Shown: piece after piece, positions 40,029 to 44,076 of the stretch
Position numbering within the stretch: position 1 is the first letter of the stretch
Layout: each line of letters starts with the position of its first letter
DNA from: JBAZLV01 sp041650055
Lineage (GTDB): Bacteria; Nitrospirota; UBA9217
Direction of reading: 5' to 3'
DNA length: 44,076 nt
Assembly: GCA_041650055.1 (NCBI GenBank)
Contig: JBAZLV010000017.1
Location: 1-44,076 of the forward strand
Made by a program: the position numbers and the translations under genes
The notes under the pieces: model-generated
Told to the model about the DNA's origin: nothing
Database searches by the model: none
The model's input: only the letters and a program-made list of their open reading frames with translations

Positions 40029-41231
40029 ATGAAGACGTCCATTCTGACAGTTACCCAGCTTACCGCCCAAATAAAAGATCTTTTGGAAGACACATTCCCG
40101 GAAGTATGGATTTCCGGCGAAATTTCAAATCTCAGTATTCCTCAATCCGGCCATGCCTATTTTACGCTTAAGGACGAACAAAGCCAGATCCGTGCAGTCC
40201 TATTCCGACAGTCCCAACGATTTCTTAAATTTACCCTCCAGCATGGGATGCAGGTTATCTGCCGTGGACGGGTAGGAGTCTATGAACCGCGCGGCGAATA
40301 TCAGATGGCTCTTGATTACATTGAACCGTTGGGTGTCGGTGCGCTTCAAAAGGCATTCGAGGAGCTCAAAACCAGACTCGATCGGGAGGGTTTGTTTGCA
40401 TCTGAGCATAAAAAACAACTTCCCATGCTTCCCCGGCGGATTGGAATTATCACCTCACCAACCGGAGCAGCGATTCATGACATCCTTCGCGTGATCAAGC
40501 GCCGCCATCCCCGGATGCATATTCTTCTTTATCCAATACCGGTCCAGGGACCAGAAGCCGCTCCTTCCCTGGTTGAGGCAGTTCGATACTTTAATTATGA
40601 AAAAAACGTCGATGTCATCATTCTTGGACGGGGAGGAGGTTCTCTTGAGGATTTATGGGCTTTCAACGAAGAGAGCGTTGCCCGCGCAATCCATGCATCT
40701 CGCATACCGATTATTTCAGCAGTAGGACATGAAACCGATTACACGATCACTGATTTTGTTTCCGATCTGCGGGCACCCACCCCCTCTGCTGCAGCAGAAA
40801 TGGTAGTGGAGAGTGAAGATGCTTTTTACAAGCATCTCGGAATGCTCAAGACGGATCTTGTTGAAGCAATGCGCCGAATACTTACACAATTCCGTGTATT
40901 GCTTTCCGAGAATCTTTTGCAGCTTAAAGATCCCAGAAAAAAACTGGAGCAACAAATCCAGCGCATCGATGAGTTGGGGAAACGGCTGATCACAGGATTT
41001 TCCTATCATCTTCGGAGGGATCGCGCCTTGCTGCAGTCATTGACAACCGCCCTTGACCATCTCAATCCGTTACATATTCTCGCACGCGGATATAGCATTA
41101 CCACAGTATTTCCTTCTGAAACCATTCTGAGAAATGCATCCCAGGTTGCCGCGGGCGATCTGCTCATAACAAAAGTACATACTGGCGAAATTCTATCGAG
41201 AGTCGAGGACCAGAGAAAACCGTTTGACTGA
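40029..41231 (+). CDS. xseA: Exodeoxyribonuclease VII large subunit
   Basis: XseA (400 residues) degrades single-stranded DNA together with XseB. The N-terminal OB fold (VWISGEISNLSIPQSGHAYFTLKD split over about 26-50) and the catalytic core (IGIITSPTGAAIHDI, ILGRGGGSLEDLWAFNEE, SAVGHETDYTITDFVSDLRAPTPSAAAE across about 135-255) are present. A helical C-terminal region ends with ILARGYSI. It is slightly shorter than the E. coli protein. The small-subunit gene xseB, often directly downstream, is not here; a promoter and a HEAT-repeat gene follow instead. The ATG has only a distant CAGG upstream. Confidence 0.96.
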   Translation: MKTSILTVTQLTAQIKDLLEDTFPEVWISGEISNLSIPQSGHAYFTLKDEQSQIRAVLFRQSQRFLKFTLQHGMQVICRGRVGVYEPRGEYQMALDYIEPLGVGALQKAFEELKTRLDREGLFASEHKKQLPMLPRRIGIITSPTGAAIHDILRVIKRRHPRMHILLYPIPVQGPEAAPSLVEAVRYFNYEKNVDVIILGRGGGSLEDLWAFNEESVARAIHASRIPIISAVGHETDYTITDFVSDLRAPTPSAAAEMVVESEDAFYKHLGMLKTDLVEAMRRILTQFRVLLSENLLQLKDPRKKLEQQIQRIDELGKRLITGFSYHLRRDRALLQSLTTALDHLNPLHILARGYSITTVFPSETILRNASQVAAGDLLITKVHTGEILSRVEDQRKPFD

Positions 41232-41251
41232 TTCTCTTCAACGTATATCTT

Positions 41252-41280
41252 TTGACAGCTAAAAATACTTATGCTATATT
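41252..41280 (+). promoter_or_regulatory. Consensus promoter of the HEAT-repeat gene
   Basis: TTGACA (41252-41257) and TATATT (41275-41280) are separated by exactly 17 bases, with an extended TG before the -10. The ATG at 41287 begins 6 bases after the -10 box, so transcription would start at or next to the start codon. Confidence 0.8.
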
Positions 41281-41286
41281 CCGTAA

Positions 41287-43341
41287 ATGCAGGAGACCTT
41301 TGATCCGCTCCCCGCTGATATTCTAGAAGTCATGCGAAGCCTGGTCGCCGCGATTAGAGCTGTGAAGCTCTATCCGCCTAATAATCCCATCTACGCTCAA
41401 TCCATAAAAAAATCCGCTGAAATTTTGGGACATTTTCTTGAAAATGCTCCTGAATATCCTCTTGTTGTTCAAAAGAACGATATTACGTACGGGTATACGA
41501 CCGCGGGAAAAGATATCCAGTTGAATCGAAGTGTTGCGCAGGATCTGTTTGCAAAAGGCATTCGTGAGGTCGTGTTCAGCACAGGAGTGACCGAGGAAGA
41601 ACTCCTCGTATTGTTCCAAGCGTTTGCACTCTCTCCGGAAGAAATGGCAATGAAAAGCGGAGTTGCTTCTCTTCTGTGGGAGCAGAATTGCCATCATATT
41701 AAAGTGGTTGAAGCGGGACTGAGCGAAATTCTTTCACTCACTGACGAAGCGAAGGATGGTTCTTCTTCCGGTTCTGCCGAACAAGACCGTCTGCCTTCTG
41801 GCCAGATGCTTGTTCTTGGTCATTTGCTGACCAATCCTGCTGGATTTGGCGCAGCACTGGTACAACAGGCCAAAGAAACAAAAAAAGAGGAGGAAACCCT
41901 TGAAGACCGGTTGTTTGTTTTATATCAGGAGACCGGTCGTTCCATCCGCGAACAGCATCCGGAAAAAATTGAGGAAATGTTTGACGGACTGGCAGAATCA
42001 GCTCTTTCCCTCGAACCGTCGGTCCGGGACAGCCTGATCGGGGATAAACTGTACAGGGACCTGGATTCTGATACCGCAAAAGAGCAGAAGGACAAACTTG
42101 AAGAACATATTCCGAATGAACTGCATGAGGTTCTGAGTGGACGGTTCTCAAACGTCTGGAATATGAAGCAGGTTTCGCATTTATTAAAAAAATCATCTGA
42201 AAAGGATGTAGGCCCGGTAGCAGTACCGGTTTCTCCCTCTGCAATCGAGCCCGTCCTCATTCCTCCTGATCTCGACGATACAGCCCGGGATATTGCCGAG
42301 TATACATCGGAAGAAAGAGCTGTATTGCAAGCTATGACTGAAATCGGCTTGGAAACGGATATTGTGGAAGCAGCTGTCCGCACGCTTATTTTCCTTCTTT
42401 CTCAGGTAAAGAATCCCCTGATGTCTTCTCCTGAAAAAGAATTGAATGATTTTTGTGGAGTGGTTCACCAACTCGAAGAAATGCTTGCCTATCTGTTAAA
42501 GCAGAAGGATTATATGCTGGCTGCGCTTATTATTCAGGCCTTCCACATGCCGGTAGATCCGGCATTTCAGCCCCGATTGGATGAAGCACTGAAGAAAAGC
42601 GTATCAAAAAATACTATTACCCAGACCCTGAAAGATATCCGAAATTACAATAAAGCTTCTGCTGAATATACTGCTGCCCGAGCGTACCTGTCTATATTTG
42701 AACGAGAGACCACCGAAATCATGCTTGAACTCCTCGCAGAAGAAACAGATCGGTCAACCAGACTTTTTTTACTGGATCTTATCAAGGGATTGGGAAAGGA
42801 TCAGGTAGAGGTACTGAGCAGTTATCTTGCTGATCCTCGCTGGTATGTTGTCCGGAATGTAGTGAACATTCTTGCAGAAAGTAAAAGTGAACAAGTCTTG
42901 CCGTTTTTTCAAAAACCCTCGCGGCATCCCGATATCCGGATACGCCAGGAAGTCGCACGTGGCCTTATTTCAATCGGCGGTAAAAAAGCGGCTAGTTTTT
43001 TGGCCCTATTCCTTGATGATCCGGATGACTCAATGCAGCTTATGGCAATCCGCAGTTTTGCCATTCTTCCTCGAATCGGAAGCGATGAATCACGATATCT
43101 CACGGCATTTCTGGAAAACCTGCAGCTCAGGAAAAAAGATCAGCCGCTCATCCTTGAAGCAATCAAGGTTCTCGGAAAAATCGGAGGTCCTGAGACCGCA
43201 GACTTTCTGAAACGATATACTCGTATTCGATGGTGGAGATCCCGAAAAGCGCAGGTGGAACGCAGGAATGCGGCACGGACGTCCATGGATGAAATTCAAA
43301 GGAGATTGAGTAATGGCGGACCTGCAGGACACTCGGTCTGA
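41287..43341 (+). CDS. HEAT-repeat protein with an N-terminal domain shared with the adjacent HD-GYP protein
   Basis: This is a 684-residue soluble protein without signal peptide or membrane helix. The N-terminal domain (about 10-150) contains VKLYPPNNPIYAQ, a beta-rich part and GIREVVFSTGVTEEELLVLFQAF, split around 80-115. The same pattern recurs at the N-terminus of the next gene. The middle (about 160-450) is acidic and helical. The C-terminal part (about 470-640) has HEAT-like repeats, such as YLADPRWYVVRNVVNILAE and HPDIRIRQEVARGLISIGG. HEAT scaffolds usually mediate protein contacts. It overlaps the HD-GYP gene by 29 bases, so the two probably work together in signalling. No enzymatic motif is visible. 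It may be translated from a leaderless mRNA. Confidence 0.85.
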   Translation: MQETFDPLPADILEVMRSLVAAIRAVKLYPPNNPIYAQSIKKSAEILGHFLENAPEYPLVVQKNDITYGYTTAGKDIQLNRSVAQDLFAKGIREVVFSTGVTEEELLVLFQAFALSPEEMAMKSGVASLLWEQNCHHIKVVEAGLSEILSLTDEAKDGSSSGSAEQDRLPSGQMLVLGHLLTNPAGFGAALVQQAKETKKEEETLEDRLFVLYQETGRSIREQHPEKIEEMFDGLAESALSLEPSVRDSLIGDKLYRDLDSDTAKEQKDKLEEHIPNELHEVLSGRFSNVWNMKQVSHLLKKSSEKDVGPVAVPVSPSAIEPVLIPPDLDDTARDIAEYTSEERAVLQAMTEIGLETDIVEAAVRTLIFLLSQVKNPLMSSPEKELNDFCGVVHQLEEMLAYLLKQKDYMLAALIIQAFHMPVDPAFQPRLDEALKKSVSKNTITQTLKDIRNYNKASAEYTAARAYLSIFERETTEIMLELLAEETDRSTRLFLLDLIKGLGKDQVEVLSSYLADPRWYVVRNVVNILAESKSEQVLPFFQKPSRHPDIRIRQEVARGLISIGGKKAASFLALFLDDPDDSMQLMAIRSFAILPRIGSDESRYLTAFLENLQLRKKDQPLILEAIKVLGKIGGPETADFLKRYTRIRWWRSRKAQVERRNAARTSMDEIQRRLSNGGPAGHSV

Positions 43342-44076
43342 AGAAGCGCGGCATTCGTTTTTTGCAAAGCAGGCGTTGATCCAAACTGCACGAACTGCAT
43401 TTCAGCAGCTTGCCGCTGTTCTTAGAAACACAACATTATATCCTGAGGATCATCCCTTTTTGCAGGCGTCGGCAGAAAAGTTTCTTGCTAGCTTTGAACT
43501 TTTAAAGACCGATCGAAAAGAAGTTGCCTTCTACCTGGTCGGCGGTGAATTGTTTTTCGAAACTCATTCTGTTCCGCTCGATCCCAGTCTGACGCTGACT
43601 CTCGAGTTTTTTGTCAATCGTGAGGTTAGTGCGATTATCTTTAAGCCAGGCCTGATTGAAACCGAGCTGATTCATTTTGCTGTCCTTGTTAATAAGGATA
43701 CCCTTTCTGAGCAGGGAACAATGGCGCATATGATTGCGCAGGAAGGCATCATCCATATTGAACTCCACCAGGTATCCGTGGTTGAAAAAAAATCAGTCGA
43801 GAGCACGGAGGGGAAGCAGAAAGCCGCTGTCATTTTTCAAGAAGCTGTGGATATGGTAAAGCAAACCGTTCAGGCCGTGCATCTCGAAAAAGCAATCAAC
43901 ATGCGCAAGATGAATGAAACGGTTCAAACCATGGTTGATAACATCCTTGATAACCGAGACGCCCTGCTGGGATTGACGAGCATAAAAATGTATGATGAAT
44001 ATACTTTTGCTCATTCTGTCAACACATCCATCCTTTCGGTTTCTCTCGGGACCTTTCTGTCATTTAAAAAATCCCA
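43313..44076 (+). CDS. HD-GYP-type cyclic-di-GMP phosphodiesterase, N-terminal part (runs off the window)
   Basis: The frame opens at an ATG at 43313 with AAGGAG 8 bases upstream. It stays open to the window edge, giving 254 residues. Residues about 20-160 form a domain like the N-terminus of the preceding HEAT protein (NTTLYPEDHPFLQ, then VSAIIFKPGLIETELIHFAV). A helical linker leads into KMYDEYTFAHSVNTSILSVSLG, the typical beginning of an HD-GYP domain. The catalytic HD and GYP residues lie beyond the window, so activity cannot be judged. It is translationally linked to the HEAT gene. Confidence 0.85.
   Translation, partial: MADLQDTRSEEARHSFFAKQALIQTARTAFQQLAAVLRNTTLYPEDHPFLQASAEKFLASFELLKTDRKEVAFYLVGGELFFETHSVPLDPSLTLTLEFFVNREVSAIIFKPGLIETELIHFAVLVNKDTLSEQGTMAHMIAQEGIIHIELHQVSVVEKKSVESTEGKQKAAVIFQEAVDMVKQTVQAVHLEKAINMRKMNETVQTMVDNILDNRDALLGLTSIKMYDEYTFAHSVNTSILSVSLGTFLSFKKS

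Noticed and set aside
1..44076. tRNA or rRNA genes, CRISPR arrays, transposases, phage or defence genes
   Set aside because: I looked through the intergenic regions and gene products and saw none. Short inverted repeats are present but not in regular arrays.

Overview
The window is a gene-dense chromosomal segment of a Gram-negative-type bacterium with moderate GC content. No phage, transposase, CRISPR or plasmid genes are visible. Gene content suggests a free-living, probably anaerobic or microaerobic lineage such as Nitrospirota or the former Deltaproteobacteria. Pointers are a CHASE2 adenylate cyclase, a 7-cysteine low-potential-type ferredoxin, an IscR-IscS-IscU operon with an unusual IscS, an OFA-type MFS carrier, RNase Y with YmdB, and HEAT-repeat and HD-GYP proteins. 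This placement is inferred from gene families only; there is no rRNA or tRNA gene to test it.

Layout. 1-3300 (minus): an NtrY-like sensor kinase, a membrane-anchored rhodanese-like protein lacking its cysteine, and an Ogg-type DNA glycosylase. 3487-4767 (plus): a LysM protein. 4768-7276 (minus): three membrane proteins of unknown function behind a consensus promoter. 7351-7797: non-coding, with a decayed CheA Hpt fragment. 7798-12077 (minus): accD preceded by a three-gene cyclic-nucleotide cassette (CRP-family regulator, CHASE2 adenylate cyclase, class II phosphodiesterase-like MBL enzyme). 12127-19403 (minus): a complete tryptophan operon trpEGDC-orf-FBA, with degenerate inverted repeats around trpG. 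19520-24077 (minus): a DUF4124 membrane protein, a type IIA topoisomerase B subunit and a GGDEF-EAL protein. 24278-24463 (plus): a ferredoxin with a strong terminator. 24540-26697 (minus): an NfeD protease and slipin pair. 26815-27861 (plus): rsmD-coaD. 27864-28682 (minus): a TrmH-family methyltransferase. 28812-31736 (plus): iscR-iscS-iscU and a TSUP transporter. 31796-33015 (minus): an OFA-type MFS gene broken by one frameshift. 33248-44076 (plus): yhaM-like exoribonuclease, ftsY, zapA, 6S RNA, rarA, rny, ymdB, xseA, a HEAT-repeat protein and a truncated HD-GYP gene.

How the parts fit together. The CRP-cyclase-phosphodiesterase trio can make, break and sense a cyclic nucleotide, and it lies between trpA and accD, which are neighbours in many other bacteria. 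The isc operon has a palindrome over its -35 box, consistent with IscR autoregulation. Its desulfurase has Gln in place of the PLP-binding lysine. rny and ymdB are translationally close, as in Firmicutes. 6S RNA directly follows zapA, as in proteobacteria. The last two genes share a related N-terminal domain. Several genes without a Shine-Dalgarno sequence have a good -10 box 6-8 nt before the ATG, suggesting leaderless mRNAs.

The strongest second-look items are the lysine-less IscS, the cyclic-nucleotide cassette, the Asp-ligand ferredoxin, the 6S RNA and the paired HEAT/HD-GYP proteins. I saw no clearly new multi-gene system of the defence or mobile type.
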